A stretch of DNA of 13,733 nt from an uncultured Clostridium sp. (GTDB lineage: Bacteria; Bacillota; Clostridia; Lachnospirales; Lachnospiraceae), in NCBI GenBank assembly GCA_900551225.1, contig URUZ01000106.1, positions 1-13,733 of the forward strand. Reading direction: 5' to 3'. A program made the translations under genes and the position numbers. The notes under the pieces were generated by a model. It did no database searches and was not told where the DNA came from. It saw nothing but the letters and a program-made list of their open reading frames with translations. This document shows positions 6,082-12,853 of this stretch, piece after piece (the stretch's first letter is position 1; each line of letters starts with the position of its first letter).

Positions 6082-7569
6082 AAGTATTATCTTTGTCTGG
6101 AAGAAAAACAGATTACCTATATCTGCGGCCGGTGCGGCGCAGACGGATTTGTAATAAAGAAAGCAGGTTGTGTGGATACAGGGACTGAACCATTGGAGGA
6201 GTCGCTGAGCAGCTTTATCAGCTCAAACGGCCTGATGGACAAGCGGATGGTGGTCTCCGGTATCTATTCGGAGATCATCTGTAAGGAGATGCATCTGCCG
6301 TCTGCTTCAAAGCGCCTGACACGGCAGATGATTTACAATGAGATCGCCTATTCCAGGGAGAACAGCGGGGCGCTGGTGGCGGACATGGATATTCTGCGGC
6401 CCAGAGAAAACAAGAAGGAGCGCCATGTGCTGGCATATGCCGCCAGCAGAACACAGCTGGAGGGAAAGTTCGGAGAGTTCCGCCAGGCAGGACTTCACTG
6501 TGAACGGCTGCTGGTGCTGCGGGACTGTATGGCCAAGCTGGCCTGCTGGTACAAGAATAATCCTGCGGCAGCGGTGATGGTGGAGCTGGATGAACATCAG
6601 GTATATCTGCGCCTTGTGAAGGAAGGGCACTGCCTTCTGTCCAGAAATATCCGGCTCAATGTCCAGCATTTCTGTGAAGAAAACGCAATGGAATTCCTGT
6701 ACGAGGAGCTGACGGACCAGATCCGTAAGCTGATGCAGTTTTATTCCAAAAGGAACGAGGCGGACACTCTCAAACGGATCATCATGATGCCCAGCAGGAT
6801 CACTTCCGCCGAGGCTGCGGCTGAGTACATACAGGATACTTTAGAGATCCCTGTGGACTGCCTGGATCTCCAGGTCCGCTGCGCCAAAGGGACCGGGCCT
6901 CTGGATCTGTCTGTATATGGAAGGGTTCTGGCGGTCTGCGCTGCAGACCAGCAGTTTAAACGGAGGGATACACCTGATCTGCTGAGGGCCAGGAACCTGG
7001 CCATGCTGTCCGGTAATGGACTGTTCACTGTGGGAAGAGGTGCAAGGCTTCTGCTGCTGGCCGGCGTCAACGCGGCGGCAGTGATGGGGTTATGGCTGTA
7101 TACCAGGGCCGATATGCTGGATACCATGGGAATGATCCGGGAAAATTCTGAATTTATGCAGGAAGGGGACAGACAGGAGCAATACCAGCAATATCTGGAA
7201 CAGCAGAAGAACGCCTCTGCGAGAGGTGACGTGGAGCAGGATATGAAACGCCAGGAGTGGCGTCTGCGGAATATAAAATGCCTGTCCATGACAGATTACG
7301 ATACCATTGTGAACTGCCTGGATGAGGATATGAGCCTGGAATCAATGGCGTACAGCAGCCAGACCGGAACCCTTGACATGACAATCTCCATGTCCGGCCC
7401 AGAGAGTGCCCCGGAGCTGGTAGAGCAGATCCGGCTCAGTGAACATTTTCCAGGTGTGAGCCATTCACTGTGGCGATATGAGGCCGATGTCTGGGAAAAT
7501 GACAGAATCTATCTGGATATCAGCAGCATGCTGAATCCAAAGGGGGATGGGAATGGAAAGACTCAGTAA
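6079..7569 (+). CDS. PilM-PilN-like fusion protein of the pilus alignment complex
   Basis: The 496-residue product appears to join two usually separate T4P parts. Residues 1 to about 305 look like a divergent actin-like PilM domain: MKYYLCLEEKQITY at the start, VLAYAASRTQLEGKFGEFRQAGL (about 109-131), and AAAVMVELDEHQVYLRLVKEG in the second lobe. The nucleotide-binding signatures are degenerate. One membrane helix follows (about 324-341), then a Gln/Glu-rich, coiled-coil-like segment (about 355-395), and a C-terminal domain with the DEDMSLESMAYSSQTGTLDM pattern seen in PilN proteins. The order cytoplasmic actin-like, helix, external ferredoxin-like domain is that of GspL in type II secretion. 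The GTG 6079 start has an excellent AAGGAGG. Its last 17 nt overlap the pilO-like gene. The domain assignment is inferred from pattern and context. Confidence 0.75.
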   Translation: MKYYLCLEEKQITYICGRCGADGFVIKKAGCVDTGTEPLEESLSSFISSNGLMDKRMVVSGIYSEIICKEMHLPSASKRLTRQMIYNEIAYSRENSGALVADMDILRPRENKKERHVLAYAASRTQLEGKFGEFRQAGLHCERLLVLRDCMAKLACWYKNNPAAAVMVELDEHQVYLRLVKEGHCLLSRNIRLNVQHFCEENAMEFLYEELTDQIRKLMQFYSKRNEADTLKRIIMMPSRITSAEAAAEYIQDTLEIPVDCLDLQVRCAKGTGPLDLSVYGRVLAVCAADQQFKRRDTPDLLRARNLAMLSGNGLFTVGRGARLLLLAGVNAAAVMGLWLYTRADMLDTMGMIRENSEFMQEGDRQEQYQQYLEQQKNASARGDVEQDMKRQEWRLRNIKCLSMTDYDTIVNCLDEDMSLESMAYSSQTGTLDMTISMSGPESAPELVEQIRLSEHFPGVSHSLWRYEADVWENDRIYLDISSMLNPKGDGNGKTQ

Positions 7570-8161
7570 ACGGGAATACGTCCTCATCTCTATCCTGGTG
7601 GTGGTTTTAATCTGGTTTCTGGGCTGGAATCAGGTAGTCCGGCCACAGCTGGACCGCCTTGGGGAGGCCAGGGAACGTCTGTCCCAGCTGGAAGTCCGGA
7701 GGGAGCAGATGGAACTGTATCTGAACCGGCAGCCGCAGCTGAGCGTTGATGGTGCAGCTGAAAGCGGGACTGATTTCTTCTACATAAATCTGGAAGATGT
7801 GGAGGTTGACCGCCTGCTGCTTCAGATGGCTGCGGAGTCGGGCGTGGATATCCGCAGGATGGAAATCGGAGATCCGGCGCCGGTGGAGCGGAAACTGCCA
7901 AGCAGCAATGAGATTGTATATGAACTGGATGAAGTCCCTTTAAAATATATACAGGTGAGTATGGAGCTGGATTCCGAGACATTTGAACAGGCTGCGGCCA
8001 TGGCGGAACAGATTTACAGTGCGGATAAGAGCGTGGTCACGGATAAACTGGAAGCCACCGCTGTATATGGCAGAGACGCTTCGGACAATCCCGAGTTCCA
8101 GGGCGTTCAGTGTTCCATGGATGTATGCTTTTATTTTGTTGAAGGTGCAGAAGTTCGGTAG
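7553..8161 (+). CDS. PilO-like pilus alignment protein
   Basis: The 202-residue bitopic protein has a short basic N-terminus (MERLSKREY), one membrane helix (about 10-27), a coiled-coil segment (about 31-60, QLDRLGEARERLSQLEVRRE) and an external alpha/beta domain. This is the architecture of PilO and GspM, which pair with PilN or GspL through the coiled coil and domain. Sequence identity to characterised PilO is not obvious by eye, so the call rests on architecture and gene order. ATG 7553 has GGGG-type sequence 6 nt upstream; ATG 7547 lies directly against it. It overlaps the preceding gene by 17 nt and is followed after 19 nt by a minor prepilin gene, so coupled translation is likely. Confidence 0.75.
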   Translation: MERLSKREYVLISILVVVLIWFLGWNQVVRPQLDRLGEARERLSQLEVRREQMELYLNRQPQLSVDGAAESGTDFFYINLEDVEVDRLLLQMAAESGVDIRRMEIGDPAPVERKLPSSNEIVYELDEVPLKYIQVSMELDSETFEQAAAMAEQIYSADKSVVTDKLEATAVYGRDASDNPEFQGVQCSMDVCFYFVEGAEVR

Positions 8162-8180
8162 AAAGCGGAGGGTATGGCGC

Positions 8181-8546
8181 ATGAAAGGAATGAAGAAACC
8201 GTCAAGGTCAGGCAAAGGCGGATTCACCATAATTGAGGTGGTGGTGAGCGTGGCCCTCATAGCGCTGATCAGCACCGGATTTATGACCATGGCGGCGGGA
8301 AGCGCCAGTGTACTCAACAGGGAATACCAGATGGACCGCTTAAGCTACGTGCTGAGTGAGAAAGCCGCCGAAGGCGGTGGAGAGGCCACCGGCACAGGAA
8401 TGATTGTCCATTTTGAACTGGACGGTACAGAGCCTTTGGGAGATTCCTACACAGAATGCGGGGCGGAGGAAATATTTCTTGAATATAAGGTCAGTGAACA
8501 GGGGACGGAAGTCTCCAACCAGATCACATTTTACAGGCACAGATAA
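8181..8546 (+). CDS. Minor type IV prepilin (PilV/PilE-like)
   Basis: The 121-residue protein carries a textbook prepilin signal: a 14-residue basic leader (MKGMKKPSRSGKGG) cut between G and F, then FTIIEVVVSVALIALI with Glu at +5, and a hydrophobic helix to about residue 34. The mature protein is about 107 residues, with a short soluble domain holding one cysteine. ATG 8181 has GGAGGG (8167-8172) 8 nt upstream; a longer frame running back into pilO is ignored. It lies between pilO and another prepilin, the usual place for minor pilins that prime assembly. I use no specific pilV symbol because minor pilins cannot be matched one-to-one by eye. Confidence 0.88.
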   Translation: MKGMKKPSRSGKGGFTIIEVVVSVALIALISTGFMTMAAGSASVLNREYQMDRLSYVLSEKAAEGGGEATGTGMIVHFELDGTEPLGDSYTECGAEEIFLEYKVSEQGTEVSNQITFYRHR

Positions 8547-8553
8547 GGCCGGA

Positions 8554-9102
8554 ATGAGCAGTAAATCACATTCATGGGGCAATGCTGGCTTTACACTGAT
8601 CGAGACAGTGATGGCAGTTGCCATTACGGCTGTGGTGGGTCTGTTTCTGACGGGCTTTATCTCCTCCCATCTGAATGTATATATCCGCTGTGATGAGACG
8701 CTGAGCGCGAAGATGATGTGCAGTCAGGCATACGCAGAGATTGAGATGGAACTCCGGTACGCCTATGTCTATTATACAGATCCCATGGACACTGGCTTGC
8801 TGCGTTACTATGTGCGTCCTGAGGAGCCGCTGGAAGCCAGGGACCGTTTCGGCAATCTGAAGCTGCCGGCTCCCTCCGCCTGGCCCGGCTTCAGCGCGTC
8901 GGACCTTAAGGACATCAGCCGGGACGGGATGCATCTGGAGCTGGATTTTAAGGATTCCAGTCCGGAGGAGGCCCATATCCGCATGACGGTAGTGACTGCG
9001 GACGGGGAGAAAGGGGAGCGTGTGCTGTACAGACAGGATGTGGTGATTCCGAGCTTGTACCACCACGAAGTCCGGAAGGAGACAGCGGATGAACAAGATT
9101 GA
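8554..9102 (+). CDS. Minor type IV prepilin (PilW/GspJ-like)
   Basis: The 182-residue protein has a 12-residue leader (MSSKSHSWGNAG) followed by FTLIETVMAVAITAVVGLFL: cleavage G-F, Glu at +5. The larger soluble domain (about 140 residues) with CDETLSAKMMCSQAYAEIEMELRYA after the helix resembles the PilW/GspJ type in length and layout. It starts 7 nt after the previous stop with only a weak AAGG at 5 nt, so it is probably translated by coupling. Its end overlaps the next gene by 14 nt. Like its neighbour, it would be processed by the PilD encoded at 9819-10583 and act in initiation or at the pilus tip. Confidence 0.87.
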   Translation: MSSKSHSWGNAGFTLIETVMAVAITAVVGLFLTGFISSHLNVYIRCDETLSAKMMCSQAYAEIEMELRYAYVYYTDPMDTGLLRYYVRPEEPLEARDRFGNLKLPAPSAWPGFSASDLKDISRDGMHLELDFKDSSPEEAHIRMTVVTADGEKGERVLYRQDVVIPSLYHHEVRKETADEQD

Positions 9103-9814
9103 TGCGAAGATGGGCGGCAGTATGGTGTATGTGATGGTTCTGATCACATTTCTGGGAATCCTGTCCACCGGTTTTCTGTATATGAGGGAGTACAGCCGCC
9201 GTTCTGCAATGAACAACCGCGCCTACATAGAAGCCCAGACAACGGCCCGCAGCATCCACCAGTCCTTCTGCGAGGCAGTGAGCAGCAGAACGTCGGAAGC
9301 CATGGATACGCTGTGGTCATGTTTCGAGGAGGACTGTGATACAGTGCGTGAGGAATATGAGGCGGCGGCCGGGGACGAGGAGGCTGGGGATGACGAGCTG
9401 GAGGAGGACGCTGGTGACGGGCCTCTGACGGAGGAGGATGACGAGCAGGAGGCCGTTGGTGACGGGCCTCTGACAGAGGAGGACAGTGGGGCTGTCAGCG
9501 AAGATCCCGGCGGCGGAACGGAAGATCATGCATCGCCGTGGGAAACATTCTTAAGAAGCCGGCTGGAGGAAAAGGCGTATGTGACAAGAGGCCGTACCGA
9601 ACTGTCGGAGCGGGTGTCTGTCAGCATTACTCTGACAGCGTATCCGTTAAAAAACAAGGCCACAGTGAGTACAACAGTAGCATGTAACGGATACCGTTTC
9701 TCCATGAACGGAGATATTCTGTTTAACAATATGGATGGGGACATGCTGGACCTGGGTGAGGGACTCAGCATCTGCATGGAGGGCAGCGGCGTCTACCGCT
9801 ACTATGGCGATTAA
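9089..9814 (+). CDS. PilK/PilX-like membrane protein with an acidic repeat insert
   Basis: The 241-residue protein starts MNKIDAKMGG and then a hydrophobic helix (about 11-31, SMVYVMVLITFLGIL). This could be a prepilin-like leader cut after GG, but +5 is Val, not Glu. GspK- and PilX-type minor pilins often lack that Glu and occupy this last place in the minor-pilin run, so I favour that role. Residues about 77-150 form a strongly acidic, low-complexity insert, with GDGPLTEED present twice (109-117 and 124-132). A beta-rich C-terminal part follows (SVSITLTAYPLKNKATVSTTVACNGYRF). ATG 9089 has GGAAGGAG at 7 nt. It ends 4 nt from the convergent pilD stop. Alternatively it is an unprocessed membrane-anchored accessory protein. 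Confidence 0.65.
   Translation: MNKIDAKMGGSMVYVMVLITFLGILSTGFLYMREYSRRSAMNNRAYIEAQTTARSIHQSFCEAVSSRTSEAMDTLWSCFEEDCDTVREEYEAAAGDEEAGDDELEEDAGDGPLTEEDDEQEAVGDGPLTEEDSGAVSEDPGGGTEDHASPWETFLRSRLEEKAYVTRGRTELSERVSVSITLTAYPLKNKATVSTTVACNGYRFSMNGDILFNNMDGDMLDLGEGLSICMEGSGVYRYYGD
9389..9484 (+). repeat. In-frame tandem duplication encoding the acidic repeat
   Basis: A 26-nt core at 9413-9438 recurs at 9458-9483 with one mismatch (period 45 nt, 15 codons). The similarity extends upstream: GATGACGAGC begins both units (9389 and 9437), with a 3-nt indel between them. Both copies keep frame and encode DDE...GDGPLTEED. Confidence 0.88.
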
Positions 9815-9818
9815 TAGG

Positions 9819-10583
9819 CTATCTCAGAAGCTTCAGATACCAGTCTATCATCTGCTTCCCCCAGAGTGTGAACACCATGATGGAGACTGCGAAAAATGGA
9901 GCCATGGGTATACAGTCCTTCCTGTCCAGCTTACCGCGGAGCATGGGTACAATATACCACAGGGCTGCCAGTACATAGCTGAAGAAAAATGCAGCCACAC
10001 CCCTGCTGAAACCGAGATACAGGCAGCCTGCGGTCATCAGCTTGATATCACCGCCACCTATGCCGCCGTCTGTGAGAACAGCCAGAAACAGCATGAAACC
10101 GCCCACAAAGCCAGCGGCGGCCAGCCGGTTGCCCAGCAGGGGAAGGCGGGAGGCGTAAAGGGAGACATTGGACAGCAGCAGAATGATCAATGGAACGCGG
10201 TCCGGCACATACAGCCACTTCACGTCAATGACCGCTGCCAATAAGAGAACCGAGCCAAGCAGACAGGCCAGCACAGCCTGGATATTCAGTCCCAGGGCAT
10301 GAAAACAGAGCAGGTACATCAGTCCGCAGCCCAGTTCAACCATGGGATACTGCTTGGGAAGGGATTGGCGGCAGTAATGGCAGCGCCCTCTGAGGGCCAC
10401 CCAGGAAAGAACCGGGATCATGTCCATGGCGCCCAGCACATGGCCGCAGCGGATGCAGGCCGACCGGCCCCTTACCACAGAGATATCCCTGGGAATGCGC
10501 CAGATACAACCGTTCAGGAAACTGCCGATACAGCAGCCATATACAAGAAACACAATACTGTAAAACAATTTTAAATGATCCAT
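9819..10583 (-). CDS. pilD: Type IV prepilin peptidase / N-methyltransferase PilD
   Basis: This polytopic aspartic protease (GspO/PilD family) cuts prepilin leaders after Gly and methylates the new N-terminus. The 254-residue protein has the N-terminal zinc-type domain with CIRC (43-46) and CHYC (68-71), which goes with the methyltransferase activity. It also has both catalytic aspartates: D120 in AAVIDVKWLYVPD and D179 in GIGGGDIKL (the GxGD motif). IPMAPFFA (225-232) is the usual late motif. ATG 10583 has AGAGG at 8 nt. It is the only pil gene here on the minus strand: it converges on the PilK-like gene with a 4-nt gap and diverges from pilB. No terminator is visible after it, so its transcript could run antisense into the minor-pilin genes. 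Confidence 0.95.
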   Translation of the reverse strand: MDHLKLFYSIVFLVYGCCIGSFLNGCIWRIPRDISVVRGRSACIRCGHVLGAMDMIPVLSWVALRGRCHYCRQSLPKQYPMVELGCGLMYLLCFHALGLNIQAVLACLLGSVLLLAAVIDVKWLYVPDRVPLIILLLSNVSLYASRLPLLGNRLAAAGFVGGFMLFLAVLTDGGIGGGDIKLMTAGCLYLGFSRGVAAFFFSYVLAALWYIVPMLRGKLDRKDCIPMAPFFAVSIMVFTLWGKQMIDWYLKLLR

Positions 10584-10618
10584 GGCATAAACCTCTTTAG
10601 TATATAGGATTTTGCTTA

Positions 10619-10647
10619 AGTATAACATTTTGTAGGGGAGGGGACAA
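10619..10647 (-). promoter_or_regulatory. Candidate promoter for pilD
   Basis: On the minus strand TTGTCC (10647-10642), a 17-nt spacer and TATACT (10624-10619), with TG one base before the -10, give a good extended-10 promoter. Transcription would start near 10612. On the plus strand the same bases read TATAAC (10621-10626), a possible but weaker -10 for pilB, so the two promoters may overlap face to face. Confidence 0.55.
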
Positions 10648-10656
10648 GAGCAGACG

Positions 10657-12345
10657 ATGAATATTCCCATTGAAAAGCTTCTTTTGAAGCACAGCTGCAT
10701 CACAGAAAACCAGCTGAACCGTGCGCTGGAATTCCAGAAGATCCGCCCGGACAGGCCGTTAGAGACTGTTCTGATGGACTTTGGATATGTGTCGGAGTCA
10801 GCCGTTCTCAAATGCCTGGGAGAGCGGGACGGCCTGCCGGTGGTGGACTTAAAGGGCTACAGGATCAATACGGATGCCGTGCGCACTGTGTCTCCCACAT
10901 TTGCAGAAGAATACCTGGTACTGCCCATTGATTACAAGGAAGGGCGTCTGCTGGTCGCGGCCAGGGATTCCCTGATGTTCGATGTGTTTGATGAAATTGA
11001 AGCCATCACCGGCCTGGAGGTGGAAGTCTGCCTGGCTGCATCGGAGGATATCATCAGCTGTGCCAGGTCGGTCCACAGGGACCATGCGCTAAGCAGCGCG
11101 GTGGAAGATGTAAATCTGGCGGTGATGGCCCAGGGAGAGGACCAGGATTTTAAGGAGGTCAGCCAGCGGGTGGAGGGAACGCCTGTGGTGAAAATGGTCA
11201 ACACATTGATCGAGCAGGCCTACGCAAAGGGCGCCAGCGATATCCATGTGGAGCCGTCCCAGGATCAATTGCTGATCCGCATCAGGGTGAATGGAGACCT
11301 GATCCTCCACACCACCATGAGCATGGAAGCCCACCGCCCAATCACCACAAGGCTCAAAATCATGGGCGGCATGGACATTGCAGAAAAGAGGCTTCCACAG
11401 GATGGAAAGCACCAGTACAACCGGGCCGGTATCCGCACGGACTTAAGAATCTCCGCGCTGCCCACTGTCTACGGTGAGAAGCTGGTGCTGAGACTGCTGA
11501 ACAGCAGCAGGGACGACCGCTTCCTGGACGTGCGCCGGCTGGGAATGACGGAACGTCAGGTGGAGGTCTTTGAGAAAATTCTCAAAGCGCCCTATGGTAT
11601 CCTGCTGGTGACAGGACCCACAGGCGGAGGAAAATCAACCACGCTGTACGCGGCCATGCATCAGCTGGCCCAGCGCAGCATCAATGTGGTTTCCGTGGAA
11701 GATCCTGTGGAGAAGCTGATCTCCGGAGCTTCACAGGTACAGGTGAATATCAAGGCAGGCCTTACCTTCGCCACTGCGCTGCGGGCAATCCTGAGACAGG
11801 ACCCGGATGTGATCATGGTGGGCGAGATGAGAGATTCAGAGACTGCATCCATGGGAGTCAGGGCTGCAATTACAGGCCATCTGGTGCTCTCCACACTGCA
11901 TACCAATGACTGCGCAGCCAGCATCACCAGGCTTCTGGACATGGGCGTGGCTCCCTATATGGCGGCTGCAGCCCTCACAGGAATCGTGTCTCAGCGCCTG
12001 GTCAAGGAATTATGTCCCCACTGCCGGGAGCGTTACCATCCCGATGAACATGAGAGAATGCTCCTGGCCTCTGTGACGGACCGGAAGGCAGAGTACCTGT
12101 ACAGGCCCGCAGGCTGCCCGCGCTGCAATGGCACCGGCTATTCCGGCAGGCGTGCAATTTATGAAATGATGGAGATAGATGAGGAGATCCGTTCCATGAT
12201 TCTGTCCGGCGCCTCGCCTCACAGCATCCGGGTGCGTCAGCGCGAAAAGGGAGAGCCCAGCCTGAAGGACCAGGCGGCGGCCATGGTTCTAAAGGGAGAG
12301 ACAGGGATGGAGGAAATGGAAAAGATTATATATTCTGTCGAATGA
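10657..12345 (+). CDS. pilB: PilB-type assembly ATPase of the type IV pilus
   Basis: This cytoplasmic hexameric ATPase powers pilus extension through PilC. The 562-residue product has a full N-terminal MshEN/GspE-N region (about 1-150, starting IEKLLLKHSCITENQLNRAL). The ATPase core has Walker A GPTGGGKSTT (320-329), Asp-box VVSVEDPVE, Walker B DVIMVGEMRD (384-393) and His-box GHLVLSTLHTND (407-418). The zinc-binding tetracysteine of PilB/GspE follows (C453, C456, C487, C490); PilT lacks it, so this is the extension rather than the retraction enzyme. ATG 10657 is the only good start, though GGGGAGGGG (10635-10643) lies 13 nt away, longer than ideal. It is divergent from pilD and is followed after 71 nt by a prepilin gene. 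Confidence 0.96.
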   Translation: MNIPIEKLLLKHSCITENQLNRALEFQKIRPDRPLETVLMDFGYVSESAVLKCLGERDGLPVVDLKGYRINTDAVRTVSPTFAEEYLVLPIDYKEGRLLVAARDSLMFDVFDEIEAITGLEVEVCLAASEDIISCARSVHRDHALSSAVEDVNLAVMAQGEDQDFKEVSQRVEGTPVVKMVNTLIEQAYAKGASDIHVEPSQDQLLIRIRVNGDLILHTTMSMEAHRPITTRLKIMGGMDIAEKRLPQDGKHQYNRAGIRTDLRISALPTVYGEKLVLRLLNSSRDDRFLDVRRLGMTERQVEVFEKILKAPYGILLVTGPTGGGKSTTLYAAMHQLAQRSINVVSVEDPVEKLISGASQVQVNIKAGLTFATALRAILRQDPDVIMVGEMRDSETASMGVRAAITGHLVLSTLHTNDCAASITRLLDMGVAPYMAAAALTGIVSQRLVKELCPHCRERYHPDEHERMLLASVTDRKAEYLYRPAGCPRCNGTGYSGRRAIYEMMEIDEEIRSMILSGASPHSIRVRQREKGEPSLKDQAAAMVLKGETGMEEMEKIIYSVE

Positions 12346-12408
12346 AAACAGGCAGCTTCACCATATGATGGTAATGAATACAGCGGATAAAATATGGGAA
12401 AGGACAAA

Positions 12409-12420
12409 ATGATAAGATGA
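12409..12420 (+). other. Three-codon minicistron overlapping the pilin start
   Basis: ATG-ATA-AGA-TGA lies 4 nt after GGAAAGGA (12397-12404), and its stop overlaps the ATG of the next pilin gene (ATGA, 12417-12420). It may couple translation to the pilin, or be chance. The same ribosome site is 12 nt from the pilin ATG. Confidence 0.25.
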
Positions 12421-12776
12421 AACAGAAACAGAGCAGAAAGAAAAGAGGCGGCAAAGACGGATTCACATTGGTCGAGCTGATCTGTGTGATCGCCATACTG
12501 GCAATACTTATGGCCGTGGCAGTGCCGTCCTACCAGAAACTCCAGGATCAGTCAGCCCAGCAGGTAGCACTGGCCAACGCCAAACAGGAGTATACGCTGG
12601 GAAAGGCCCAGCATACTCTGGAGGAGGCGCAGATAGCAGAGAAGCCGTCCGAGAGTAATCCTAATTATGACCCGGATACAGACGTGGCAACGTGGGAGGG
12701 CGAGATTAATGGGAGGATATATAAAGCGGTTTACTATGGAAAAACAGGAGAGGGGGAGGTTACGGTTCAAAAATGA
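12417..12776 (+). CDS. Major-type type IV prepilin, first copy
   Basis: The 119-residue protein has a strongly basic 15-residue leader (MKQKQSRKKRGGKDG), cleavage before FTLVELICVIAILAILMAV with Glu at +5, and AVPSYQKLQDQ closing the helix, the typical type IVa pilin N-terminus. The mature protein is about 104 residues. Its soluble part is short, polar and free of cysteine, so it has no disulfide-bounded D-region, as is common for Gram-positive pilins. AAAGGA is 12 nt upstream of ATG 12417; a three-codon ORF sits in between. With pilB before it and a second prepilin after it, it is a good candidate for a structural pilin. Which of the two is dominant cannot be told from sequence. Confidence 0.92.
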   Translation: MKQKQSRKKRGGKDGFTLVELICVIAILAILMAVAVPSYQKLQDQSAQQVALANAKQEYTLGKAQHTLEEAQIAEKPSESNPNYDPDTDVATWEGEINGRIYKAVYYGKTGEGEVTVQK

Positions 12777-12801
12777 AGGCTGTCGGAGAGATTCCCATTT
12801 C

Positions 12802-12830
12802 TTGCAATCATGGGGTTTTTATGATACAAT
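12802..12830 (+). promoter_or_regulatory. Candidate private promoter of the second pilin gene
   Basis: TTGCAA (12802-12807), a 17-nt spacer and TACAAT (12825-12830), with TG one base before the -10, form a good extended-10 promoter. The start would be near 12837, only about 17 nt before the pilin ATG at 12854. Confidence 0.55.
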
Positions 12831-12853
12831 GAGCCATTATTGAACCATATAAA

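Noticed and set aside
9735..10244. Plus-strand open frame of about 169 codons
   Set aside because: It is antisense to pilD, whose catalytic motifs (CxxC pairs, GxGD) are intact, and its His/Gln-rich translation looks like a shadow.
4868..12345. Type II secretion or Com competence pseudopilus instead of T4P
   Set aside because: PilB has the full N-terminal domain, there are PilM/N/O-like proteins, two major-type pilins, and no secretin or outer-membrane parts. Com systems lack a PilM/N/O set. The GspL-like fusion is noted as a finding.
12794..12820. Terminator between the two pilin genes
   Set aside because: CCCAT/ATGGG gives only a 5-6 bp stem with an 11-nt loop before TTTTT. It overlaps the likely -35 and spacer of the pilin promoter. 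It is too weak to call.
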